DNA of 64,000 nt from Prionace glauca (taxonomy: Eukaryota; Chordata; Chondrichthyes; Carcharhiniformes; Carcharhinidae): NCBI GenBank assembly GCA_037974335.1, contig CM075760.1, positions 64,884,860-64,948,859 on the forward strand, given 5' to 3'. Position numbers and translations under genes: made by a program. How positions within the stretch are numbered: the first letter of the stretch is position 1; every line of letters begins with the position of its first letter. Below, one piece after another: positions 46,795 to 58,584 of this stretch. Below the pieces are notes generated by a model. The model made no database searches, had not been told where the DNA came from, and worked only from the letters and a program-made list of their open reading frames with translations.

Positions 46795-46824
46795 CACTTG
46801 CACGTGTTCTGATCAAATGCAAAT
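46795..46824 (+). promoter_or_regulatory. Octamer and E-box cluster in the V-C1 intron
   Basis: CACTTG (46,795-46,800), CACGTG (46,801-46,806) and an exact ATGCAAAT octamer (46,817-46,824) fall within 30 bp in apparently non-repetitive intron. Mammalian heavy-chain intronic enhancers combine octamer and E-box sites, so this is a candidate enhancer core, by position and motif only. Confidence 0.4.
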
Positions 46825-47394
46825 GTCGCACCTTTTTAAAGACGATTGGTTGAATGAAAGGCACAGTTTTCAGTGTGAAAATGTTTTAAATGCTATTTCA
46901 ATGAATGTTAAGCGTTCATTCAGCACGTGATTTTGAGTATAATTTCAATCTGTAGAATTTGCAAATTGGATATTAAAATCAATGTAATTGAAACCATTTA
47001 AGTACGGTAAGCCTCTCAAGGTTAATTAGATATGTTTTATTTTAAATAACCATCTGTTAATAATTTAACGTGTTCTACAATTCTGCAGTTCATTATGCAT
47101 AGCTGACGTGAGTGAAGAATGTTATGGATGGAGGAGATTTTGAAATATTTCTAAAATAATTTTAATAAAACGTGCTGATTCCACTGTTTTTTACTGGTTG
47201 AGTGGTTTTGAATTAATTGACGTATCCTGATCACGGGAGCTGAATTCAAGTTTTCAGCTTCTCAGATCATAAGTATAAGTTATAAATTTCCATTGGTGAA
47301 TATTTCATATTCTTCAATGCTTTGTGGCAGCTGCACCAATGTAATTCCTTCGATGTCATTTATTTTTCATTCCAAGATAATAATAAACATAGAA

Positions 47395-48110
47395 AGGTAA
47401 AAACGTAGATATTAGAAGAAGGAGTTGACCATTCGGCCATTCGGTCCTGCACCACCATCCATTATGGCCGTGCCTGACCATCAAATTCAATATCCTGATC
47501 CCCACTTTCCTCATGTCTCCTCACTGGTTTTGCCCCAATGCTTTCTTTAATTTCCTCTTGAAATCAGACAATGTTTTGACATCAACTATTGTTTGTGATA
47601 GTGAATTTCACAAAATTCACTATCACAAAAATAAAAATCACTTTCAGCGTGAGGAAAAAAAATTCCTCACCTCAAACAATGACCCCTGGATCTGGACTCG
47701 TACACCAACAGCAACAGTCTTTCTGAATCTTCCATCTAACTCTTCTCGGATTTTATAAGTTTCTATGAGATTCCCTCTCACTCATCTAAACTCCAGTGAA
47801 TATAATCCTAACTGATTTGGTCTCCCTTCATATTCTTCATGTGACAGACATGCCATCCCAGGAATCAGCCTGGTAAATCTTCGCTGTGCAAGGACATCCT
47901 TCCTCAGATAGGGACAACAAAACTGAACACAATGCTCGAGGTGTGGCCTAACCAAGTTCCTGTGCAATTGCAATAAAACTTTCCCATTTATTCACTCAAA
48001 TCCTCTGTCTATGAAAGCCAAGAGATCATCTCCCTTCTTTACTGCCTGCTGTAACAGCGCGTTACTTTCAGTGACTGATGTACGAGGAAACCGAATCGTT
48101 ACTGAATATC
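47395..48110 (-). mobile_element. Old CR1-like LINE 3' fragment, antisense
   Basis: Minus frame 47,782-47,973 encodes NLVRPHLEHCVQFCCPYLRK and RRFTRLIPGMACLSHEE. The tail lies near 47,395-47,470. A perfect 16-bp hairpin lies at 47,592-47,629 within it. Confidence 0.82.
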
Positions 48111-48472
48111 CATCTCCTCTCAATTTGTACCCAATTTCATAGTAATTAAATGATGTATTTAGTTTCATTTAAATCTAAGAACTGAGTGTCGTTGCCTTTC
48201 GCATGATATTTTCAAATGTAGGAAATGAAGTCAGCATAAGATCTTCAAAGAAATATTTGGAATTCTGGAAGACAAACTTAATCATTAAAGACTAAAAATA
48301 GTTTTGAACGTAACAACAATATCTTGTCTCCCAAAGCTATGCCAGACATAGGATAGAATTATATGTAAAATCAAACTAAAATTAACCTTAATAATTAGTT
48401 ATTTTTAAAGATGAAATTGAACAACAAGATTTCAACTCCATTTTCTCCTGAGTTCTCAGTGCAGCAGATAAT

Positions 48473-49640
48473 AAGAACATAAGAACATAAGAAATAGGAG
48501 CAGGAGTAGGCCATCTGGCCCTTCGAGCCTGCCCCGCCATTCAATAACATCATGGCTGATCTGTCGTGGCTCAGTTCCACATTCCGGCCCTCTCCCCATA
48601 ACCCTTAATCCCCTCTCTTATCAAAAACCCATCAACCCGCTTCTTGAAAATATTTAGCGAGGCAGCCTCCACCACTTCAACGGGTAGAGAATTCCAGAAA
48701 TTCACCACCCTTTGAGTGAAGAAGTTCCTCCTCAACTCCGTTCTAAAACGCCCCCCCCCCCCCCCACTTTATCTTGAGACTGTGCCCCCTAGTCCTACTG
48801 TCTTTTTTGAGTGGGAAGAGTCTCTCCACCTCTATCCTATCCATCCCATTCATCATCTTATACGTCTCAATGAGATCTCCCCTCATTCTTCTAAACTCCA
48901 ACGAGTACAGGCCTAGTTCATTCAGCCTCTCCTCATAGCTCAATCCCCTCAACTCCGGTAGCAGCCTAGTAAACCTCCTCTGCACTCCCTCCAAGGCCAA
49001 AATATCTTTGCGCAGGTGCGGCGCCGAAAACTGCACACAGTACTCCAGCTGCGGCCTCACCAATGCCCTATACAGCTGCAGAAAGACCTCCCTACTTTTA
49101 TATTCAATCCCCCTCGCTATGAAGGCCAGCATCCCATTCGCCTTCCTGACCACCTGCTGCACCTGCAAGCTGGGTTTTTGCGACTCATGCACAAGGACCC
49201 CGAGGTCCCTCTGCACCGTCGCCTGCTGCAGTTTTTCGCCACGTAAGTAATAGTCCTTCCTACCATTCTTCCTTCCAAAGTGGACCACCTCACACTTGCC
49301 AACATTAAATTCCATTTGCCATCTCCTGGCCCATTCGCCCAGCCTATCTAGATCCTTCTGCAGACTCTCCACACCCTCCTCATAATTTGCCTTTCCCCCA
49401 ATCTTGGTGTCATCCGCAAATTTCGACACCCTACACTCGGTTCCCTCCTCCAGATCATCTATATAAATGGTAAAAAGCTGAGGCCCCAGCACCGACCCAT
49501 GGGGCACTCCACTAATCACCATCCGCCAATCCGAATAGCACCCGTTGACCCCCACTCTCTGCCTCCTATTTGACAACCAATCCTCTATCCACGCAAACAC
49601 CCTACCCCCAACTCCATGTCCCCTGACCTTCTGCAATATT
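48473..49640 (-). mobile_element. Young CR1-like LINE, 5'-truncated, antisense
   Basis: The minus frame 48,743-49,636 (297 codons) runs uninterrupted from [19 protein letters not shown] through SGVPHGSVLGP and SKFADDTKIGG to RTRGHSLKIKWGG, where a C tract at 48,752-48,766 likely shifts the frame. The 3' tail is a doubled ataagaacat at 48,473-48,489. The FADD box is intact, unlike in the copy at 15,160. Confidence 0.93.
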
Positions 49641-49764
49641 AGAGTGAATTATTCCCATTCAGCTGTATAATGTTCATGTGTACCTCCTTTTAATAAATCA
49701 CACAATTCAGTAATTAATTAGAGTTTTTATGAATAGGATGTTGCTGTAAGCTTCTGTAAGTTCT

Positions 49765-49880
49765 GTAAGCAGAACTCTCCATTCACTTGACAAAGAGGCA
49801 GCACCCTCGAAAGCTTGTGAGAATATTATCAAATAAATCGGTTGGACTAAAACCTGGTGTTGTCAGACTTTTTACGCTGT
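49765..49880. mobile_element. Half of a foldback element
   Basis: gcagaactctccattcactt to gttgtcagactttttac matches the right arm of the palindrome at 29,991-30,126 with a few differences. The left arm is absent, so this is a truncated copy. Confidence 0.85.
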
Positions 49881-49884
49881 AAGC

Positions 49885-49965
49885 TTTGCCAGAGAGTCGG
49901 TGCAGACTCTATGGACCCAATGGCCTCGTTCTGCACTGTAGGCTCGATTGTGTGATTCTGCGACT
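49885..49965 (+). mobile_element. SINE 3' tail, sense
   Basis: gtcggtgcagactctatgga, then caatggcctcgttctgcact and a gattctgcgac end. Inserted next to the foldback half copy. Confidence 0.75.
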
Positions 49966-49969
49966 GTGA

Positions 49970-50600
49970 AAATTGCAGGAGGAACATATAAAATAATACC
50001 ATTAAAAGCGGCAGTGTTGCTGATCACAAATTCGCCAAATGTTTAAATTTAGGTCTGATTTGTTACAATCCCAATTGATGTTATAAATCGATGAGAAAAT
50101 CCCAGAAAAGATTCTGGCGGAAAAAAAACTCGTAATATAAGCGTTACTTTTAAAAAAAGAAATAAAACGTGGAGGGACAGAGTCAAAGGACAACCAATCT
50201 GTTTTACCTATTTTAAAAAAAAACTTGTGAAAGTTGGATTATGATACAATACACCTTTATTCGCATCCTATTTTAACAAATACATCCAGATTTCAAGATT
50301 AGCACGGATTACAAGGTACATTGTACTCATTGTTCTCATTCACACACAAAGTCCTTCTTAAGCACAGGAGATGACAATGATACGCAAGGGAATGTTGGGG
50401 GAATTCTCTTCAGGATTTCAACCCCCCTCCTTCCCCCCGGCCCAAACCTTCTCACCAGCCCCCACCAGATGATTGTCACATTAGTATTCCCATACTACGC
50501 TCCAAAAAGCACGCTTTAAAAAATTTGTTTCTCTCTCTCACAGTGAAAGAAGGCGATGGCCTCCTGATATTATCGCTAGACTATTATCTCAGAAACACAG
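49970..50600. other. V-C1 intron, unassigned part
   Basis: No exon or recognised repeat; polypurine and poly(A) runs only. Confidence 0.45.
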
Positions 50601-52130
50601 TTAACATAAGAACATAAGAACAAAAGAAATAGGAGCAGGAGTAGGCCATCTAGCCCTTCGAGCCTGCCCCGCCATTCAATAAGATCATGGCTGATCTGTC
50701 GTGGCTCAGTTCCACTTTCCCGCCCTCTCCCCATAACCCTTAATCCCCTCTCTTATCAAAAACCCATCAACCCGCGTCTGAAATATATTTAGCGAGGCAG
50801 CCTCCACCACTTCAACGGGCAGAGAATTCCAGAGATTCACCACCCTTTGAGTGAAGAAGTTCCTCCTCAACTCTGTTCTAAACCGCCCCCCCTCCCCTTT
50901 ATCTTGAGGCTGTGCCCCCTAGTCCTACTGTCCTTTCTGAGCGGGAAGAGCCTCTCCACCTCTATACTATCCATCCCATTCATCATCTTATACGTCTCAA
51001 TGAGATCTCCCCTCATTCTTCTAAACTCCAACGAGTACAAGCCTAGTTAATTCAGCCTCTCCTCATAGCTCAATCCCCTCAACTCCGATATCAGCCTAAT
51101 AAACCTCCTCTGCACTTCCTCCAAGGCCAAAATATCCTTGCGTAAGTGTGGCGACCAAAACTGCACACAGTACTCCAGCTGCGGCCTCACCAATACAGCT
51201 GCAGCAAGACCTCCCTACTTTTATATTCAATCCCCCTCGCGATGAAGGCCGGCATCCCATTTGCCTTCCTGATCACCTGCTGCACCTGCAAGCTGGGTTT
51301 TTGCGACTCATGCTCAAGGACCCCGAGGTCCCTCTGCACCGTCGCCTGCTGCAGTTTTTCGCCATGTGAGTAATAGTCCTCCCTACCATTATTCCTACCA
51401 AAGTGGACAACCTCACATTTGCCAACATTAAATTCCATTTGCCAGTTCCTGGCCCATTCGCCCAGCCTATCTAGATCCTTCTGTAGACTCTCCACACCCT
51501 CCGGACAATTTGCCGTTCCGCCAATCTTGGTGTCATCAGCAAATTGCGACACCATACACTCGGTTCCCTCCTCCAGATCATCTATGTAAATGGTGAACAG
51601 CTGAGACCCCAGCACGGACCCATGGGGCACTCCACTAGTCACCAAACGCCAATCCGAATAGCACCCATTGACCCCCACCCTCTGCCTCCTGTTTGACAGC
51701 CAATCTTCTATCCACGCTAACACCCTACCCCCAACTCGATGCCCCCTGACCTTCTGTAATAACCTCTTGTGAGGGACCTTGTCAAACGCATTCTGAAAAT
51801 CAAGGAACACCACCTCCACCGGCTCTCCTCTATCCACCGCCCTAGACACATCCTCATAGAACTCCAGTAAATTCATCAGACACGACTTCCCCTTAACGAA
51901 ACCGTGTTGCGTCTGCTCTATCAAGCAATTCCCTTCAAGATGCCTCGCTATTTTCTCCTTGATCACGGATTCTAACATTTTACCCACAACAGACGTTAAA
52001 CTAACCGGCCTATAATTCCCAGCCTTTTGCCTGGCACCCTTCTTAAACAACGGCGTAACATTAGCCGTTTTCAAATCTTCCGGCACTTCCCCGGAATCCA
52101 GCGACGTCTGGAAAATAATCACCAATGTTC
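50600..52130 (-). mobile_element. Young CR1-like LINE, 5'-truncated, antisense
   Basis: The minus frame 51,187-52,125 (312 codons) encodes [58 protein letters not shown] and QFADDTKIGG. The 3' part follows in another frame to the tail at about 50,605. It extends further 5' than 48,473 and is the longest young copy here. Confidence 0.93.
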
Positions 52131-52139
52131 TGTAATGTT

Positions 52140-52425
52140 CTGCGAACCCGCCATGGTAGATGGCGGAATTTGAATTTAATGGAAAATATTAAATATTTAA
52201 TATTCAGAAATTAAGGAACTACTGATGATTTGAAACGATTTCCATGTTCGAAAACAAAATCTGGTTTACTAATGTCCTTCAAGGAAGGAAATCTGTCATC
52301 CTTACGGTGTCTGGCCTACATGTGACTCCAGAGTCACAGCAATGTGGTTGACTCTCAGTTGCCTTTCAACGGCAACTAGGGATGGACAATGATGCCCAAG
52401 GCCCACGAATGAATTACAACCAACA
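52140..52425 (+). repeat. Interspersed repeat of unnamed family, most complete copy
   Basis: Order of blocks: ccgccatggtagatggcgga, ctactgatgatttgaaac, caaggaaggaaatctgtcat, ggcctacatgtgactccaga, cagcaatgtggttgactctc, ggatggacaatgatgcccaa. This copy extends the family on the right beyond those at 2405 and 12,095. Non-coding. Confidence 0.7.
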
Positions 52426-52429
52426 TATT

Positions 52430-53500
52430 CGCCATTTCTGAAGGTGCATAGTTTGGGATCCTAGGATGCAAGCCCTGAAGGTCTGGGGACATTTATGTCT
52501 TTAGTCTCATTAGTGTTTCTAATATTACTTAGCTCGTGATTCTGATGGGATTTATTTCCACTCCGTGTGTTTAGTATTAATGGAATTTTCAAAATGTCTC
52601 GCACCATAAACATTATTGCAAAATATCTTTTCAACTCTTCTGCCGTTTCCTGGTTCCGCATAACCATATTCCAGGATTCCTTTTCTGACGGGCCTATGCT
52701 CACTTTGACCTCTCTCTTCCTTTTTTTATTTATTTTAAGAAGTCCCTGTCTTTATATCCATCGCTGGTTTGGCCTCATAGTTTAATTTCTCTCACATTAC
52801 TTTCTTAGTCCCCCTTTCATGCCTTCTCAACTAATCCAGTCTTCGGTGCCATCACTGACTTTTGCCTCCTTATATGTTTTTTTCTTGCCACTTAATATTC
52901 CCTTTGGTTAACTAATGTTGGCTTTTCTCTTTCTGAAATTTTTTCCTCCTTACCAGGATGTTATTTTTTCGCTGAGAGTCATTAATTGCTTTCTCAAATG
53001 CCTGCACTACTTGCTTCTTATATCTCGGGCTAATTTATTCAGCCAGTTCTGTTTAGCTAATTCTATCCCCATTTCATTCTCAGGACCTTTACTGAACTTA
53101 AACACAATTGATTCGAACCCAATTTTTTCACGTTAAACGGAATATTAAATTCGATCACGAATTGATCACTACTTCCCAGGGAATCTTTTAGTCTGAGGTT
53201 ATTTATTAAACTTGCCTCATTTTACCCCTTCCAAGGGCCAAGATCGAAAGTAGATGTTTTTTTCCCCCTGGTTGGTTGCATGACATGTTGCTCTCGGAAA
53301 CTATCCATAAAGCACTCTCTGAGTTCGTTCTCCTAGCCATCATTTCCAACATGATGAGCCCAATCAACATGAAATTAAATTCATCCATAATTATTGCTCT
53401 ATTCTTTTTACTTGCACTTACTGTTTTCAAGTTATACAGTTTCCTATGGTGTGGCGACTGTTTGGTTGCGGATACACTACTCCGATAATGTCTTCTTTCC
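52430..53500 (-). mobile_element. Old LINE, endonuclease-RT linker region, antisense
   Basis: Minus-strand reading shows a degraded endonuclease end (SLGSSDQFVIEFNI near 53,160-53,190) and a lysine-rich linker further left (FRKREKPTLVNQREY near 52,890-52,930). It is heavily decayed and lies directly before the C1 exon. Confidence 0.6.
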
Positions 53501-53579
53501 TTGTTTTTTTTTTAACCTCCAGCCAAACAAACAGGGATAATAGTATCTAACTTGCGCAACTGTTTTTTTTTTTTTGCAG

Positions 53580-53879
53580 CCTCACCGTCTCCGCCCTCCC
53601 TCTATGGATTGTTCTCCTCCAGTGAACAAACAAACGCAGCTGGTACCATGATCTATGGCTGTTTAGCAATGGATTATTTCCCAGAAATCACCAGCCTTGT
53701 CTGGAAGAAAAATCATGTGGTGATCACCACTGGATTGAGGACTTACCCATCACTGTTGAACAACAAGGGATCCTACACGCTGAGCAGCCAGTTAACCATA
53801 AAAGAGTCTGATATAGGAAACAGCAAAATTTACTGCGAGGTGCGACGCAGTGAGTCGGCCTGGAAAAAGGAAATGCCTG
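53580..53879 (+). CDS. IgM-type heavy chain, C1 exon
   Basis: Residues 140-239 of the precursor form an Ig constant domain: [19 protein letters not shown], then Cys167, WKK with Trp181, and YCEV with Cys225. The acceptor is a long T tract ending tttttgcag, and the donor is CTG|GTTAGT; both are phase 1. The only cysteines are the intradomain pair. Heavy-chain C1 domains usually have one more cysteine for the light-chain disulfide, and here the expected N-terminal stretch reads FSSSEQ. Close overall to cartilaginous-fish Cmu1 as I remember it. Confidence 0.93.
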
Positions 53880-54054
53880 GTTAGTGTGGGACACATGCAG
53901 TGGGTTAGGTGTTGCTGATGTTATGGGGGTGAATTGTAAGCGGACAGGCACTAATTGTGGAGCAGGTGATTATGAATTGAAGGTCAGTATTGTGTGAAAT
54001 CCGAGTACTTATACTTGACTAACTCTGGATAATTACACTTTGCTTATGACATTC

Positions 54055-54375
54055 AGTGCAGTTCTGGTCTCCTTATCACACTCTGTACCACGTACTATCC
54101 AGGTGTCCTCAACACACACATGCATGTGTGCATGCGCACACTTCTGGTCTGCAGATCACCCTCAGTGCGTTGTGTACAAGCTTGAACTGCAGATCACACT
54201 CAGTGCGTTGTGTAAAGTTCTGGACTGCAGATCGCACCCAATGATTTGTGTACAGTTAAGGTCTGCAGATCACACAGTGCACTGTGTACAGTTACGGTCT
54301 CCAGGTCACACACAGCGCACTGTGTACAGTTCGTCCTTTCATATCACACCGTGAATTCTATGTACAGTTATGGTT
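54055..54375 (+). repeat. 38-bp tandem repeat in the C1-C2 intron
   Basis: About seven imperfect units with the core ggtctgcagatcacactcag and an end tgtgtacagtt. It looks like local expansion of a LINE-like cagttctggtctcc sequence, which it starts with. A short palindromic acacatgcatgtgtgcatgc lies in its first part. Confidence 0.85.
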
Positions 54376-54689
54376 TCCACATTGGGAAGTTGATACAGGA
54401 GCCATGGAGAAGATGCTTGTCTATTAACAAGGGGGCCAGAATTGATAATGCATACTAGCAGTAAGGGGTGAATAAGCTGTTGGTCTTTTCTCTGCAGAAG
54501 AGAATTCTGAGGTGTGATTAAACAAAGGTCTTCTGAAATATGAAGTAGAAGAACCAGCTTACCAAAACTAGAGCTAATGGAGAGAACAGAATGATTTTAA
54601 ACTCCAGGTTAGCAATTCAGAAAAGTATTCACCAAAAATGTAACCCATCAAGTAACACTTGTAGCAGTTGGGCCGTTAGAAATGCAGAA

Positions 54690-54775
54690 CAAGTGGTTGA
54701 GAACAGGTGTAGGTCATTCAGCTCCTCGGGCTTCCCCCACCACTTGACAATGGCTGATCTGATTGTGGAGGAATA
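54690..54775 (-). mobile_element. LINE tail fragment, antisense
   Basis: gtaggtcattcagctcctcg followed by acaatggctgatctgattgt resembles the antisense 3' end of CR1-like elements. Short. Confidence 0.55.
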
Positions 54776-55022
54776 CGTCGATGGAGTTACTCTGAAGAGG
54801 GAGTTAAACATGAGGGAAAATGTAAAGGAAGTTATTTTGATACTGCCAGATAAAATAGGGTGAGAAGAATTTTGTATGGGGCATGAAATTATGGACCGAG
54901 TGACCTGTTTTATAGTCGTTTTTACAACCAGCCTACAGTTTTTTGTTTGGCCTTTATCTTATGATTGTAAATTGCTTGGTCTGAAAAAAGATTAAATGCC
55001 AATGACATGCATTTTCTTGAAG

Positions 55023-55334
55023 ATCGTGTGATCCATTATCCAACTGTAATCCTCACGTTGAGTTCCAGTGAAGAGATCACAAGCAGCAGACTTGCAACCA
55101 TCGTCTGTTCCATCATTGATTTTTGTCCAAAGTCAATGACGGTGAAGTGGCTGAGAAATGGACAAGCCATAGATTCAGGAATCGTAACCTCCCCTGCCTT
55201 TAATGTGAACGGAAACTTCTCGGCGAGCAGCCGGCTCACAGTCCCCGCTGGGGAATGGTTCAGCAAAGCGATCTTTACCTGCCAGGTCTCTCATCAAGGG
55301 CTCACTCAAAATCGTAACATCAGCAGTTCTCAAG
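55023..55334 (+). CDS. IgM-type heavy chain, C2 exon
   Basis: Residues 240-343: [20 protein letters not shown], Cys268, Trp in VKWLRNG, and FTCQVSHQG with Cys326. Two N-glycosylation sequons (NFS near 307, NIS at 338). The acceptor is cattttcttgaag, the donor CAAG|GTAAGA, and both are phase 1. An extra cysteine, Cys274 in DFCPK, lies next to the first intradomain Cys and could bridge chains or stay free. The exon is fully open, so this gene keeps C2. Confidence 0.92.
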
Positions 55335-57139
55335 GTAAGAAACACAACGCTTGAAATTTGGGTTGATAGGGGCATCAATCTCAGTCACATGCAAGATTCT
55401 TATTGGAATAACGAAAATAAAAATCCCACCATTAATTCATTTCCTTTACAATCGTGCGGGTTCTTTTCCCTTCCAATGTAAAAGGAAATACAGTACATTC
55501 CTTTCTTACAGCGTCTTTACAAACATCAGATTGTCCCACAATACTCGCGCTCATTGCAGCGTGGACAATAGAACATCTATGTCCTACAGAAAACTGTCAG
55601 GAACACGTGTTGAGGAACACATGTTGACGAAGAAACAACCAGGTCTGTCGATGTTTTCCAGCGTACTTTAGGTATTTTCTGGATTCCCGCATCTGCAGCT
55701 TTTCACTTTAATAACTGAAACACATAGCCTGGTTTTCGTCCCATTGCCCTGGGATTTTTTTATGTGATAACAACAAATCAGATTTCAGCATAATGCCTGG
55801 TGTCAAAGTTGGCAATTGACAGGATACAGTCCAATACGTCCAATACCACTACGTCCAATATGGCATTGCTGCTCTCAGCTCACTTTTCAAACATCCAGAA
55901 GGGAAGTAACAACAGATTTTTTTCTGAATGGATTCTTCAGTGTTCTGGATTCCATTAACTCACAGAATGAGACGATCTTTTGTTCAATTGCTGCATGATG
56001 ACTGAGAATCGTGCGTTTCAGGTTTACCCTAAATTCACTGGATAATATTAGATATCTGCAAATATTTATTAAAATTGATCACGATTCCACTTGCAATTTC
56101 AGACGTCATTCCGCTTCTGTGTTCAGTTTAAGCGCCACCAATGATAAGTTCACAGATGAAGCTAGCATTCCCTTGAGTACAAAAGATTAATGGGTAATCC
56201 ACTCTAAACACAAGTGACATTCTGTGAATGTCGCCTCAAAACCCCCTGTAATTGTCAAAGCAAAGATTTCCAACTCCTTTTCTTAAAGATGCCTCCAAAT
56301 CGCCTTTCACAAAATTGGTCCCCACCAGCAGTTTGCGTTACAAAGGCATTCCAGTTATTCTTAACTACTCTTCCAGAAAAACATATTAATGAATTCTGCA
56401 TCCAGGTTTTGCATCTGTCTTCAGGATTCTTTTTTGTCTTTACTATTGCAAGAACTCTTCACAGTTACTTGTACAAACATTTTCCATTTTCCATCAAAAT
56501 GGCATCAAACTTTTGATTTACTCCCATAGTCTGCCTTCCTACCTTAAGTCTTGTGACCGCGGCTGTCTCTTCAACTCAGAATAAGTTACTGTTTTTAAGC
56601 TTGAATTCTTGTGAACAGGACCTTTGTCTCTGTTCCTTTAACCTCAGTCTTTGTATGAACTTCCCTCTGTTCTAATTCACCTGTTGTCTGTTCACTTTAT
56701 CTGGTTCTCTGGGAAGTCTGCCTTTTGCAGCCCTCTTACCCCGTCCGGCTTTATTTTATTTCCCGCAGAGCGGATCATTGTTCCCTCCCCAGTGACCTAT
56801 CTCCAATTTATTTGGTTTCCAGTTAAATTAATAACAAAAGAGACCCCATTCAATCTAAAAAGTGGTTACCAAGCAACGACTTTATAATTCCCTCAGCTTT
56901 TCACGCTATAACTTTTATAAGCACAATAGAATCAGAGTTTGAATAGAAACCAAAACCCGCACACATAGGAACAACTCTATCTAGCATACATCTAATTCTC
57001 GCTTTATGTTTCCTTACGCAGAAACGTGAAATTAACGAACTTATTTCTGAACAACTTATTCCTAATCTTTACAATACAGATACAAATCCCTTAAAACTAG
57101 TGTTATTTTCTAACAGTGCATTCCACTTGTTGTGTTGAG
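55335..57139. other. C2-C3 intron, 5' part
   Basis: No exon seen. A repeat similar to 33,704, in antisense, lies at about 55,635-55,710 (gtctgtcgatgttttccagc, cccgcatctgcagctttt). The rest is unassigned. Confidence 0.45.
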
Positions 57140-58080
57140 GCTGGGATTCCTCCGTGAACCATTTCATGCTTTTTTATCAAGAATCTATCTTGCTGTACCT
57201 TTAAAATAGTAAAAGGCTCGGCTTCCACTGTATTTTCAAGAGGCGTTCCAAATAATTGCGGCCCCCTGAGAGAATGAAAAACAATATCCTCATCTGTGCG
57301 TTAAACAGCAACCCATTTTTTTCACATAGTAACTCTCAACTGTCAACAGTCTCCCACTGAGTCAGGAATTTCCTCCACATCAGTCTTCTCAAATCGCTCG
57401 GGCTATTAAAAGTTTTAAACAAGCCAAGTCTTACTATTTCAAAATCTAGTGAAAGCAAGGGTCGCCTCTCCAAAGTTTCCTCAAAAGACAGCCCAACCAA
57501 TTTAGGTATTAGTCCACTAAATCTTCCCTGAACTATTAATTATATATTAACATAACTCTTCATATAGGGAGTCTAACACTGTGCACAATGCTCCAGATGA
57601 GGTCTCATTAACTGCCCATACTACCTGGAACATATCAATCCTACTCTTGGATTGAATTCCACTCGCTGTTCACGAAGACATTTATTACATTTGCGAATTA
57701 GTTACCATAGCTGCATAGCAGCCTTTTGTGATTCATGGACTTTGAAATTAAAATTGCTCTGCACCTCAGAGCTCTACATTCTCGTAACATTTGAATAATA
57801 TGTATTTTTCTTCTTTTATTCCGCCTGCCAGAATGGACAATGTCATTACTTCCCGCATTATACCCCACTTAACAGATCTTAGCCCACTCACTTAGCCCAT
57901 CAATGCGTTCTGGTCACATGCGATTTCTAACATATTTTGACCCCAGCAATGGTCCCTGTGGCACAAGACTCGTTATATCTTGAGAAACACGAATAGACAA
58001 ATTGACAACAACTCTCTTTCCTGTTTGATAGCCAATCCTCTACTTTTGCTAATTTGCCCCGAAATAATAGGCTTTAATTT
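57140..58080 (-). mobile_element. Old CR1-like LINE, RT to 3' region, antisense
   Basis: The blocks agtctaacactgtgcacaat, cccactcacttagcccatca and gatagccaatcctctacttt follow the same order as the antisense RT region of 48,473-49,640, but no frame survives. Old intronic insertion between C2 and C3. Confidence 0.8.
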
Positions 58081-58584
58081 TATTTAAAAAAACATCTGGA
58101 GTTCCAAGTACAGCACATTCACCAATTCCCAGTTATTCAGGGACTGCAGAGATTACAGAGAATGGATACGATAATGGGACAAACTGCTTTTGCAATCTCT
58201 TACGTCAAAGGAGAAAGCTAAATATAAAGTTGGAAGGCTAAATAGCTTTCTTATTTGCTAAAGTCATATGATGACCCATTAACCCCTCATTTTGGGGCGA
58301 GCGAAATTCAGCCCCAAACATATATGCTCATAAATCCATTTCATTGGTTACACGGGGCATTTGTTTCAGTGTTTAACTGGCACTCTGGAAGCAACTACAC
58401 AAGAAATATTATGGAGTTTCCCGGAATTGTTGTAAGTCACTGCCCTTCCAATAAGAATGGCGTTTACACGATGCCAGTCGAATGAGTATCACAAATATGT
58501 ATTCTTATTGAAAGTGAGTCACCTGGACACCGGTGATTCGAATCTGAAGATAATATTTGGATTAACTTTCGTTTCTTTTGACAG

